64,000 nt of DNA from Phytoactinopolyspora halophila (GTDB lineage Bacteria > Actinomycetota > Actinomycetes > Jiangellales > Jiangellaceae): the NCBI RefSeq assembly GCF_003287285.1, contig NZ_QMIG01000001.1, positions 186,001 through 250,000 of the forward strand, written 5' to 3'. Positions 9,058-16,206 of this stretch are shown here, piece after piece. The notes beneath the pieces are model-generated. The model was not told where the DNA came from. It was given only the letters and a program-made list of their open reading frames with translations, and searched no databases. The position numbers and the translations under genes were made by a program. Position 1 is the stretch's first letter, and each line of letters opens with the position of its first letter.

Positions 9058-9842
9058 CGCCGATGCTCGGCGCGCGCAACGTCACGCTGGCCTACGACGC
9101 GCAGCCGGTCGTAGCAGAGCTGAACTTCGACGTCCCAGAGGCGCAGTTCACCGTCATCGTCGGGCCGAACGCGTGCGGCAAATCCACCCTGCTCAAGGCA
9201 CTCGCGCGGACGCTTCGGCCAGTATCCGGCGAGGTGCTTCTGGACGGGCGCCCGATCAGCTCGTATCGCAGCAAGGCGGTGGCCCGGCGGGTGGCCATGT
9301 TGCCCCAGAGCCCGATCGCGCCAGAAGCGATCAGCGTACGTGACCTCGTCGGACGGGGCCGCTATCCGCATCAGAGCCTGCTACGCCAATGGACGGACGC
9401 GGACGCCGAAGCAGTGCGCGACGCGCTCCATCTCACCGGCATCTCCGACCTCGCCGGACGGCAACTCACCGAACTTTCCGGAGGGCAGCGCCAGCGTGCG
9501 TGGCTCGCGATGGTTCTCGCCCAGCAGACGGAACTGCTGCTGCTCGACGAGCCGACGACATTTCTCGACATCGCCCACCAGTACGAGGTCCTGGATCTGT
9601 GCGAGAAACTGCATGCGGCCGGGCGAAGCGTCGTCGCCGTGCTTCACGATCTCAACCAGGCCGTCCGCTACGCCACACACCTCGTGTGCATGAAGGACGG
9701 GCAGATCCTCGCTCAGGGACCGCCCGACGAGATCATGACCAGCGATGTGGTCCGCGCTACCTTCGGAATCGACTGCCGGATCATCACCGATCCGGAGAGC
9801 GACGCTCCCCTCGTCGTCCGCAAACGCACCCCGCTCCCATGA
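9054..9842 (+). CDS. Siderophore ABC transporter ATPase (FepC/FhuC type)
   Basis: This 262-residue protein starts at ATG 9054. The nucleotide-binding motifs are in order: Walker A GPNACGKST (residues 37-45), Q-loop MLPQSP, signature LSGGQRQRAW, Walker B LLLLDEPTTFLD and H-loop VAVLHDLNQA. GRGRYPHQSLL after the Q-loop is typical of iron-siderophore ATPases. It is the last gene of the five-gene iron operon and would power the two permeases. A palindromic terminator overlaps its stop codon. Confidence 0.93.
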   Translation: MTPMLGARNVTLAYDAQPVVAELNFDVPEAQFTVIVGPNACGKSTLLKALARTLRPVSGEVLLDGRPISSYRSKAVARRVAMLPQSPIAPEAISVRDLVGRGRYPHQSLLRQWTDADAEAVRDALHLTGISDLAGRQLTELSGGQRQRAWLAMVLAQQTELLLLDEPTTFLDIAHQYEVLDLCEKLHAAGRSVVAVLHDLNQAVRYATHLVCMKDGQILAQGPPDEIMTSDVVRATFGIDCRIITDPESDAPLVVRKRTPLP

Positions 9843-9894
9843 TCATGAACACTTGCACCCCCTGTGACGGGGTAAATCGCACATGATCATGGGA
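9835..9894. terminator. Palindrome closing the siderophore operon
   Basis: The outer arms are TCCCATGATCATG and CATGATCATGGGA, a perfect 13-bp stem. Inside is a smaller stem (ACCCC/GGGGT). It overlaps the ATPase stop and separates it from the convergent reductase gene. The core TGATCATGAACACT recurs in the palindrome at 63319. Confidence 0.65.
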
Positions 9895-9899
9895 AGGGG

Positions 9900-10469
9900 T
9901 CAGGCGCGATTCGGTTCGTAGTGCAACGCAGCAATGCCGCAGTCAAACGATTGCGCGGCCACGAGCCGGAGCCGGTGGTAGGCGCCGGCGTCGGGAAACA
10001 CGGGCATTCCGGAGCCGATCGCCGCCGGGTTGACGAACAGGTGGAGTTCGTCGAGCAGATCCTTGGCGATCAGCTCCGATACCAGCGTCCCGCCCCCGTA
10101 AGCAATCAGATCTCCGCCCGGCCGGGCCTTGAGCCGCTTGACGATATCGGTGAGATCGCCGCCGGCGACGGAAGCGTTCTCCCAGGGGGATTCGGTAAGC
10201 GTGTTGGAGATCACTACCTTGGGGGTGTTATTCATCCAGTCGATGGTTTCCTGGGGTTCGCCGTCGTCCGGCGTCCGATCCGCCCAGACCGGAATGAATC
10301 CCTCGGCGAGCTTGCGGCCCAACACGATGCAGTCCACCGATTCGCAGAGCGCATCGATATAGGCGTCGAGGTCGCCGGTCCACGGGAAGGTCATCCAGTC
10401 CATCTCTCCATTCGGTCCGGCCATGTAGCCGTCGACGGTCGTCTGGACCTGAAGCTTGAACGTGCGCAT
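9900..10469 (-). CDS. Dihydrofolate reductase-like protein (RibD C-terminal family)
   Basis: This 189-residue protein has the RibD_C/DHFR-like fold: an N-terminal strand with TTVDGYMAGPNGEMDW, a middle DCIVLGRKLAEGF, KVVISNT and a C-terminal GGGTLVSELIAKDLLDELHL. Members are NADPH-dependent reductases of mostly unknown substrate and commonly occur alone in actinomycetes. There is no partner deaminase domain, so it is not a full RibD. It appears monocistronic; a 147-base gap separates it from the GNAT gene upstream, and I see nothing convincing in that gap. Confidence 0.85.
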   Translation of the reverse strand: MRTFKLQVQTTVDGYMAGPNGEMDWMTFPWTGDLDAYIDALCESVDCIVLGRKLAEGFIPVWADRTPDDGEPQETIDWMNNTPKVVISNTLTESPWENASVAGGDLTDIVKRLKARPGGDLIAYGGGTLVSELIAKDLLDELHLFVNPAAIGSGMPVFPDAGAYHRLRLVAAQSFDCGIAALHYEPNRA

Positions 10470-10616
10470 GGGTATTTCCTCTCATGCTGTGGTCGGCGTG
10501 GCCGGGCCGACGACGATGTAGCCGGTGGTTCGGCTCGTGGTCAATCCAGCGCGAAGGGTCCTGTGATGATATCGCCTGCCGGCTCGCAGGTGCCGATCAC
10601 TACCGCTGACCCCGAG

Positions 10617-11126
10617 CTACAGCTCGTCGAACGGTGCGGCGTACGCGAACTGACCACGCATCGTCGGCTCGTAAGCGGTGAGGGTGCGCACCTGGAAGTG
10701 AGATCCCCATTGCGGGTCCGGCGGCGCAATGCCGTACTCCGCGCTCGGACGGAAACCGAAACGGGGGTAATAGGCGGTATGGCCGAGCAGCGCCACGAGC
10801 GGCTCGGCCAAGGCATCGGCCGCGCCCAGCACGGTATGCATCAGAGCGCTGCCGACCCCAGCCCGCTGCCGTTCACTCAGTACGCCCATCGGCCCCAATG
10901 CCAGCACCGGAACCGCGTCCACGTGCGCCCTGCTGCACACGACGTGCCCGATCACGGCCGCTCCCTCGACGGCGACGAGAGAAAGCTCCGGCAGCCACGC
11001 ATCATCGGCACGCAGTGCATCCACCAGGCCCGCCTCGGCTGGCACGGCTCCCGAGGCAGCAAAAGCGGACGCGTGCGCGTCGCGGATCGTTTCGATGTCG
11101 GCTGGCGTTTCCCGTCGAATCAGCAC
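10617..11126 (-). CDS. GNAT-family N-acetyltransferase
   Basis: From GTG 11126 this is a ~169-residue GNAT: IRRETPADIETIRDAHASAF at the N-terminus, a central LGPMGVLSERQRAGVGSALM acetyl-CoA loop (Q-R-x-G-V-G) and YYPRFGFRPSAEYGI near the end. The best-known relatives act on small molecules or ribosomal N-termini; the substrate here is unknown. The frame stays open upstream and runs without a stop into the 3' part of a broken TetR gene. A hybrid protein starting within that remnant (up to 11327) is therefore possible. The ribosome binding site before GTG 11126 is poor. Confidence 0.75.
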   Translation of the reverse strand: MLIRRETPADIETIRDAHASAFAASGAVPAEAGLVDALRADDAWLPELSLVAVEGAAVIGHVVCSRAHVDAVPVLALGPMGVLSERQRAGVGSALMHTVLGAADALAEPLVALLGHTAYYPRFGFRPSAEYGIAPPDPQWGSHFQVRTLTAYEPTMRGQFAYAAPFDEL

Positions 11127-11520
11127 ACACTCACGGTGTCCGGCCACCGGACCATCCGCAAACGATTTTCGAGTGCATCGAACCGTCCAGTGCTCGCCAG
11201 GGAAGCAGCGATTGGGCTCGGCGAAAATCCACCGCGCGGCTGCCCGCAGCCTGTCCGCTCCGCTCTCCGCGCTTGCCAGAGCGCCACTCAGGCCGACGCG
11301 AGCCTGCTCCAACGAACGGTGCAGCACCGCGACGACCAGCTCCTCCTTGCCCGCCGGGAAGTGGTAGTTACAGCGATGGTTTGGTGACTCCTACCTCGCG
11401 GGCCACCTCCTGCAGCGAAACCGCGCGGTACCCCCGGCGTAGCAGGTGCGCCTCGGCGACGGCCATCGCCCGCTCACGAGTCGGTGCGCTGCCACCTTCA
11501 CCTTGCTCTCGCTGCCGCAC
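11127..11520 (-). pseudogene. TetR-family regulator, frameshifted and 3'-truncated
   Basis: From GTG 11520 the protein begins RQREQ and has a TetR helix-turn-helix: AMAVAEAHLLRRGYRAVSL, QEVAREVGVTKPSL, followed at once by TAA. The usual next residues YYHFP are present in the +1 frame. The DNA reads CTG-TAA-CTAC-CAC, where CTG-TAC-TAC-CAC is expected, so one inserted A makes the stop. After the shift, GKEELVVAVLHRSLEQARVG continues the ligand domain to about ARWI. Similarity then fades and the frame runs into the GNAT gene, which suggests a deletion of the rest. It is probably non-functional as a regulator, though its operators remain. Confidence 0.75.
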
Positions 11521-11532
11521 GGTTGGGAGCTT

Positions 11533-11550
11533 ACCTACCGGAAGGTAGGT
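11533..11550. promoter_or_regulatory. Inverted repeat, likely TetR autoregulatory operator
   Basis: ACCTACCGGAAGGTAGGT has perfect 7-bp arms and a 4-base spacer. It lies 12 bases upstream of the broken TetR start. The same GTAGG/CCTAC half-sites recur at 11640 and 11665. Confidence 0.6.
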
Positions 11551-11639
11551 GCCCTAACGAGGGGTCGCTCCGAGGGCATCGAACCGGTCAGGTAACACGT
11601 AACCACCGCACACGAGAATGCGTTGCGCAGGATGGGCGA

Positions 11640-11680
11640 GTAGGTAATTTCCTACCCTTGACGAGTAGGAAGTTACCTAC
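11640..11680 (+). promoter_or_regulatory. Two TetR-type operators around a promoter for the VOC operon
   Basis: GTAGGTAATTTCCTAC (11640-11655) and GTAGGAAGTTACCTAC (11665-11680) are the same imperfect palindrome in opposite orientations, 25 bases apart. A TTGACG -35 box (11658-11663) lies between them and a CATAAT or TAATAT -10 box begins at the edge of the second. A bound repressor would cover the promoter. The half-sites match the operator in front of the broken TetR gene. Confidence 0.6.
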
Positions 11681-11694
11681 ATAATATCATCAGC

Positions 11695-12051
11695 ATGGCT
11701 ATCACACAGATTCGAACCCTGACCGTCCCTGTCTCCGACCAAGACCAGGCTAAGGACTTCTACGTCGAGACGCTCGGCTTCGACCTCGTCGCGGACAACA
11801 CGATGGAGCCCATGCGCTGGCTCGAGGTAGCCCCCAAGGGCGCCACTACCAGCGTCGTCCTCGGATTACATCCCGACATGACCCCGGGCAGCCAGCGGGG
11901 CGTACTGCTGGTGACGAGCGACATCGACACGGACTGCAAGCGGCTGCGCCAGGCCGGAGTGGAGCTCGACGGGCCCGTCGAGCAGCCGTGGGGGCGCCAG
12001 GCGACGTTCTCCGACCCGGACGGCAACGCGTTTGTACTATCTGCCATATGA
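11695..12051 (+). CDS. VOC (glyoxalase/bleomycin-resistance) family protein
   Basis: This 118-residue single VOC domain has an N-terminal TLTVPVSDQDQAKDFYVETL, central VVLGLHPDM and C-terminal WGRQATFSDPDGNAFVLSAI. These are two beta-alpha-beta-beta-beta modules, and members bind a metal or small ligand as a dimer. No Shine-Dalgarno is visible. The ATG lies only ~9 bases after the -10 box, so the mRNA is probably leaderless. Its stop overlaps the ArsR-family start by 4 bases. The set VOC-ArsR-SRPBCC is a recurrent small-molecule or stress module; its ligand is unknown. Confidence 0.88.
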   Translation: MAITQIRTLTVPVSDQDQAKDFYVETLGFDLVADNTMEPMRWLEVAPKGATTSVVLGLHPDMTPGSQRGVLLVTSDIDTDCKRLRQAGVELDGPVEQPWGRQATFSDPDGNAFVLSAI

Positions 12052-12362
12052 GCACCCTGACCGACGACGTTTTCGCCGCCCTGGCCAGCCCGGTGCGGCG
12101 AGAATTGCTGCGCCTGCTGCTCGACGGCCCACGAACCGTGAACGACCTTGCTTCGCACTTCGACATGCGCCGACCCAGTGTCTCCGAGCACCTCAAGGTG
12201 TTGCGCGATGCTGAGCTGGTCAGCGAGCACAGGGTCGGCCGTGAGCGCCGCTACCAACTCGAGGCACGGCCTCTGGTTGACCTGCAGGACTGGCTGCACC
12301 CGTACGAGCGGTTCTGGCGCGAGCGTGTCAAAGCCCTGCGTGACGTCCTGGAGGACATGTGA
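12048..12362 (+). CDS. ArsR-family winged-helix transcriptional regulator
   Basis: This 104-residue protein starts at ATG 12048, overlapping the VOC gene stop. It has the classic ArsR layout: FAALASPVRRELLRLLLDGP, then DLASHFDMRRPSVSEHLKVL (recognition helix) and a wing with SEHRVGRERRYQLEARPL. No cysteine metal site is seen, so it belongs to the metal-independent type usually paired with SRPBCC proteins. The C-terminus WLHPYERFWRERVKALRDVL is typical of that subgroup. It overlaps the next gene by 4 bases. Confidence 0.9.
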   Translation: MSTLTDDVFAALASPVRRELLRLLLDGPRTVNDLASHFDMRRPSVSEHLKVLRDAELVSEHRVGRERRYQLEARPLVDLQDWLHPYERFWRERVKALRDVLEDM

Positions 12363-12820
12363 CCGACGACCCCCGAACGATCCGCGTCGACGAGTTCCTC
12401 TCCCACCCGCCGGCCAAGGTGTGGCAGGCGCTGACCGACTCGGAGCTGATGGCGCGCTGGCTGATGCCCAACGACTTCAAGCTGGAGATTGGGCACAGGT
12501 TCACGTTCCACACCCGCCCGATTCCCGCGGTCGGCTTCGGCGGTGTCGGCCACTCCGAGGTGCTCGACTTCGTGCCGGAGAAGATGCTCCAGATCGCCTG
12601 GCGAACCGCACCCGACGACGCCAGCTCCCTCGATTCCGTCGTGACCTTCGTCCTTGAACCCGAGGGAACCGGCACGCGCCTGTTCGTCGTCCACGACGGG
12701 TTCGACCCCGACGACCCGTACCAGGCGCTCTCGCGCCGCATCATGAGCGGGCGCACCAAAGGCGGATGGAAGGGCGTCGGACAACGGATCTCGACGGTCA
12801 TCGACGAGTCGCTCACGTGA
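12359..12820 (+). CDS. SRPBCC/AHSA1-family (START-like) protein
   Basis: This 153-residue protein starts at GTG 12359, overlapping the ArsR stop. It shows the AHSA1 pattern: FLSHPPAKVWQALTDSELMARWLMP, KLEIGHRFTFHTRP, VLDFVPEKMLQIAWR, TFVLEPEGTGTRLFVVHDGF and a C-terminal GWKGVGQRISTVI. These proteins have a hydrophobic cavity for lipids or small aromatics and are commonly co-transcribed with ArsR partners. Exact role is unknown. Confidence 0.88.
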   Translation: MTDDPRTIRVDEFLSHPPAKVWQALTDSELMARWLMPNDFKLEIGHRFTFHTRPIPAVGFGGVGHSEVLDFVPEKMLQIAWRTAPDDASSLDSVVTFVLEPEGTGTRLFVVHDGFDPDDPYQALSRRIMSGRTKGGWKGVGQRISTVIDESLT

Positions 12821-12935
12821 CGCGCCACATCGAGGCTCGCGGCCTCACCGCACACGCCGAGAACGTGACCCCTCGACGGCCTCGAGGACGGCTGTGGCGG
12901 CGAACAATGTGGGCGTGAAGTAGGCGTTCAACAAC

Positions 12936-12972
12936 GAAGCGGCTGGCCAGATTCGCTCTGGCCAGCCGCTTC
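12936..12972 (-). terminator. Terminator of the tmRNA gene
   Basis: A perfect 16-bp stem (GAAGCGGCTGGCCAGA with its complement) has a 5-base loop. It lies 8 bases beyond the tmRNA 3' end in the direction of transcription and is followed there by GTTGTTG. Confidence 0.85.
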
Positions 12973-12980
12973 ATCAACTG

Positions 12981-13349
12981 TGGAGGTGCCGGGAATCGAA
13001 CCCGGGTCCTTCGACGCTTCCCCAGGGCTTCTCCGGGCGCAGCCTGCTATGTCTCTACTCGGCTCCGGTGATCACGCAGGCAAGTCACCGTGACGAGCCC
13101 AGCCGTGTCAATGTCCCGACCGGCCCCACGGCAGTGCCGATCGGTGAGCCTCCTCGATGATGCCGAGCACCGGGCCGGAAGCTTACCCGGGTCGACAGAC
13201 TTCTAGCTCCCCGCCTCAGGCGGCGAGGGCGAAGTCAGTGCGCGTTTCGTTGGCACTTATTAACGTTGCCGCGAGCGTTAACGAGATGACGCGACATCCT
13301 CGGCCCGCTTCCCCTGGGTCATCGTGCGAAGTCGAAACCGTTCACCCCC
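12981..13349 (-). ncRNA. ssrA: Transfer-messenger RNA (tmRNA)
   Basis: Read on the minus strand, the gene starts GGGGGTGAACGGTTTCGAC, the standard tmRNA 5' end. It finishes with a tRNA-like T arm (GGGTTCGATTCCCGGC) and CACCTCCA. The 5' GGGGGTG pairs with 3' CACCTCC as a 7-bp acceptor stem with one G-U. The CCA end is not encoded after the discriminator A. The gene is 369 bases long. The tag ORF is in the middle. Together with SmpB, encoded nearby, it rescues ribosomes stalled on broken mRNAs and tags the products for proteolysis. A GATAAC -10-like box lies just upstream at about 13354-13359. Confidence 0.95.
13216..13254 (-). other. tmRNA tag-peptide reading frame (ANETRTDFALAA)
   Basis: Within ssrA, the frame GCC-AAC-GAA-ACG-CGC-ACT-GAC-TTC-GCC-CTC-GCC-GCC-TGA encodes ANETRTDFALAA. 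The ALAA end is the ClpXP/ClpAP-type degron seen in actinobacterial tags. The resume codon (GCC) is inferred from the tag pattern of relatives. Confidence 0.85.
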
Positions 13350-13609
13350 TGTTGAGTTATCAATCCCGGAAGCGGCTCCACGCCGTCTCCGGGCATCCTC
13401 AGGTTACCTGATTCAACACGGTGGCCGCGACTCTAATTCCTGCCCAGGGCTCGTCGTGGAGAAATCATGGCCAGTCGATTCGCAACCGCGACGCACGGGG
13501 ACGAGACATATCGATATCGATCGAGGCTTCGGATGTGCCAGAGACCCTTCCCTTGATGCTACTCACGAGTAACAATGGGTCGTAGGTCACCACGACGAGG
13601 AGGCGGATC

Positions 13610-15553
13610 ATGACGACCCAGGACGCCACGCACGTCGGCGAGCGTGAAGCACGCGAGGTGGCCGAAGCCGCCCGGGAGACCGAATGGCGCCAGCCCTCGT
13701 TCGCGAAGGAGCTGTATCTCGGCCGCTTCCGTCTCGACCTGATCCACCCACACCCCACACTCGACGCCGAAGCCTCGGAGCAGACCGACGAATTCCTCGA
13801 GCGGCTGCGCGCCGTGTGCACCACCGAGCTGGACGGCACCGTCATCGAGCGGGAGTCCTACATCCCCGACGAGTACATTAAGGCACTCGCGCGCGTCGGC
13901 GCCTTCGGTATGAAGATCCCGGAGGAGTACGGCGGCCTGGGCCTGAAGCAGGTTGCCTACAACCGGGCGCTGGCGATGGTAAGCAGCGTCAACCCGTCCT
14001 TGGGAGCGCTGCTCTCCGCTCATCAGTCGATCGGCGTCCCCGAGCCGGTCCGCCTGTTCGGCACGGAGGAGCAGAAACACGCCTACCTCGCACGCTGCGC
14101 ACGAGGTGCCATCAGTGCGTTCCTGCTGACCGAACCCGACGTCGGCTCGGACCCGGCCCGCCTGCGGGCAACCGCCACACCCGTGGACGGCGGAGCGGCG
14201 TATGAACTCGACGGCGTGAAGTTGTGGACTACCAACGGCGTCGTCGCCGAGCTCCTCGTCGTCATGGCCAGGGTTCCCGAACACGATGGCGGGCGAGGTG
14301 GCGTGACCGCGTTCGTCGTCGAAGCCGATTCGCCAGGCATCGTCGTCGAGAACCGCAACGCGTTCATGGGCCTGCGCGGCATCGAGAACGGCGTGACCCG
14401 CTTCGATCGCGTCCGGGTTCCCGCCGAGAACCGGCTCGGCCGCGAGGGCGACGGTCTGAAGATCGCGTTGACCACGCTCAACACCGGCAGGCTGGCAATC
14501 CCGGCAACCTGCGCGGCCGCCACCAAGTGGTGCTTGAAGATCGCTCGCGAGTGGTCGGGCGAGCGGGTCCAGTGGGGCAAGCCGATCGGCCGGCACGCAG
14601 CCATCGCCCACAAGATCTCCTCCATCGCGGCGACCGCGTTTGCCCAGGAGTCCGTCCTCGAACTCTCCTCCCATCTCGCCGATCAGGGACGGCACGACAT
14701 CCGTATCGAAGCTGCCCTGGCAAAGCTGTGGTGCAGCGAGACCGCCTGGCAGGTGGCCGACGACCTCGTCCAGATCCGTGGCGGCCGCGGCTACGAGACC
14801 GCCGATTCGCTCCAGGCCCGCGGTGAACGCGCGGTTCCCGCTGAGCAGATCCTGCGCGACTTGCGCATCAACCGCATCTTCGAAGGCTCGACGGAGATCA
14901 TGCACCTGCTGATCGCCCGCGAGGCCGTCGATGCCCACTTGCAAGCGGCCGGAGACATCATCGACCCCGATGTCGATCTCACCGATAAGGCAAGGGCGGC
15001 AGCACGAGCTACCGGGCTCTATGCCAAGTGGCTCCCCCAGCTAGTCACCGGCGCCGGCAACCAACCGAACGCGTACCGAGAGTTCGGAAGCCTGGCACCA
15101 CACCTGCGGTACGTCGAGCGGGCATCGCGACGGCTCGCGCGCCAGACCTTCTACGGCATGGCTCGCTGGCAAGGCAAGCTGGAGAAGAAGCAGGGGTTCC
15201 TCGCACGCGTCGTCGACATCGGCGCGGAGCTCTTCGCCATCGCCGCGACGTGCGTGCGGGCTCACATGTTGCATTCGACCGGCAGCGCCGACGAAGCCTC
15301 GAATGCCCACGAACTCGCCGACATGTTCGCGCGTCAGGCTCGACTACGTACCGAGCGGCTGTTCGACGCGCTCTGGAACAACACCGACAAGCAGGACGAA
15401 GCCACCGCCCGGGCTGTCCTCGACGGACGATACACGTGGTTCGAGGCAGATCTGCTCGACATCAGCGAGGGAACCGGGCCGTGGATCACCGAACCGGCCC
15501 CCACACCCAAGGAGAACGTCGCCCGGCGGATGCTTCCTTCGACACGGGAATAG
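13610..15553 (+). CDS. Acyl-CoA dehydrogenase, long form (FadE-like)
   Basis: This 647-residue flavoprotein has an N-terminal helical extension to ~80 and then the acyl-CoA dehydrogenase core: EEYGGLGLKQVAYNRAL, LTEPDVGSDPARLRATA (FAD/substrate loop), GVKLWTTNG, FMGLRGIENGVTRFD, RVQWGKPIGRHAAIAHKI, and RINRIFEGSTEIMHLLIARE with the likely catalytic Glu. A C-terminal helical domain of ~190 residues follows, as in very-long-chain enzymes. It would catalyse the first step of beta-oxidation of long acyl-CoAs. It sits on the plus strand between ssrA and smpB (minus strand), which are often closer together. Its own promoter must lie in 13350-13609. Confidence 0.92.
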   Translation: MTTQDATHVGEREAREVAEAARETEWRQPSFAKELYLGRFRLDLIHPHPTLDAEASEQTDEFLERLRAVCTTELDGTVIERESYIPDEYIKALARVGAFGMKIPEEYGGLGLKQVAYNRALAMVSSVNPSLGALLSAHQSIGVPEPVRLFGTEEQKHAYLARCARGAISAFLLTEPDVGSDPARLRATATPVDGGAAYELDGVKLWTTNGVVAELLVVMARVPEHDGGRGGVTAFVVEADSPGIVVENRNAFMGLRGIENGVTRFDRVRVPAENRLGREGDGLKIALTTLNTGRLAIPATCAAATKWCLKIAREWSGERVQWGKPIGRHAAIAHKISSIAATAFAQESVLELSSHLADQGRHDIRIEAALAKLWCSETAWQVADDLVQIRGGRGYETADSLQARGERAVPAEQILRDLRINRIFEGSTEIMHLLIAREAVDAHLQAAGDIIDPDVDLTDKARAAARATGLYAKWLPQLVTGAGNQPNAYREFGSLAPHLRYVERASRRLARQTFYGMARWQGKLEKKQGFLARVVDIGAELFAIAATCVRAHMLHSTGSADEASNAHELADMFARQARLRTERLFDALWNNTDKQDEATARAVLDGRYTWFEADLLDISEGTGPWITEPAPTPKENVARRMLPSTRE

Positions 15554-15585
15554 ACACGCCACGGGCAGCTCCCGAACACGACGTT

Positions 15586-15618
15586 CAGGGTGAGGGGCGA
15601 CGCAGCCGCCTCACCCTG
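15586..15618. terminator. Hairpin after the acyl-CoA dehydrogenase gene
   Basis: CAGGGTGAGG pairs perfectly with CCTCACCCTG around a 13-base loop. It lies 33 bases after the stop codon and would terminate the plus-strand transcript. Confidence 0.65.
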
Positions 15619-15635
15619 GACCACTGCCGCCTCCC

Positions 15636-15661
15636 CTGGCGGCGGTCATAACCGCCGCCAG
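15636..15661. terminator. Hairpin after smpB
   Basis: CTGGCGGCGGT and ACCGCCGCCAG form a perfect 11-bp stem with a CATA loop. It lies 15 bases past the smpB stop on the minus strand. With the hairpin at 15586 it forms a back-to-back pair between convergent genes. Confidence 0.75.
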
Positions 15662-15675
15662 CGCCATGACCGCAT

Positions 15676-16146
15676 TTACCCCTTGCGGGCCCGCGCCATT
15701 GCTCGCTCGGCTTCGCGCTTCGCCTCCCGCTCGACGATCGCACGGCGCTTGTCATGCTGCTTCTTCCCGCGAGCGAGCGCGATCTCCACCTTGGCGTTGC
15801 CATCCTTGAAATACAGCGACAACGGCACCAGAGTGACGCCTCGCTCCCTGGTCTTGCCGATCAGCCGCTTGATCTCGTCGCGATGCAACAGGAGCTTGCG
15901 GGAACGACGGGGCGAGTGATTGGTCCAGGTTCCGTGGTTGTACTCCGGAATGTGGACGTTGCGCAGCCACACCTCGCCGTCGCTCACCTCGGCATAACCA
16001 TCGCCAAGGTTTGCCTTGCCGGCACGAAGCGATTTCACCTCCGTGCCGGTCAGAACAAGCCCAGCCTCATACCTGGCATCGATGTGATAGTCGTGCCGCG
16101 CTTTGCGGTTCTGGGCAACCAGTGTGCTCCCGCGTTCCCGTGCCAT
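15676..16146 (-). CDS. smpB: SsrA-binding protein SmpB
   Basis: This 156-residue protein spans the full family length. Signatures are [63 protein letters not shown] (given here in pieces of the same motif), [19 protein letters not shown] and the basic tail [17 protein letters not shown] that reads into the mRNA channel of the stalled ribosome. It binds the tRNA-like part of tmRNA, encoded on the same strand ~2.3 kb downstream. It follows the M23 peptidase gene by 60 bases and may be in the ftsE-ftsX-M23 operon. Confidence 0.96.
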   Translation of the reverse strand: MARERGSTLVAQNRKARHDYHIDARYEAGLVLTGTEVKSLRAGKANLGDGYAEVSDGEVWLRNVHIPEYNHGTWTNHSPRRSRKLLLHRDEIKRLIGKTRERGVTLVPLSLYFKDGNAKVEIALARGKKQHDKRRAIVEREAKREAERAMARARKG

Positions 16147-16206
16147 GATGTCAGGATCTCATTACCGAGCGCCCCATGACGAATGGAATTTTCGCTGGCG
16201 AGACAT

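Noticed and set aside
10470-10616. Possible short gene between the GNAT and RibD-like genes
   Set aside because: The only open frame is the tail of an antisense frame overlapping GNAT, with no start signal.
9900-12820. A genomic island with integrase between the iron operon and ssrA
   Set aside because: tmRNA genes are frequent integration sites, but no integrase, transposase or repeated ssrA 3' end is visible here.
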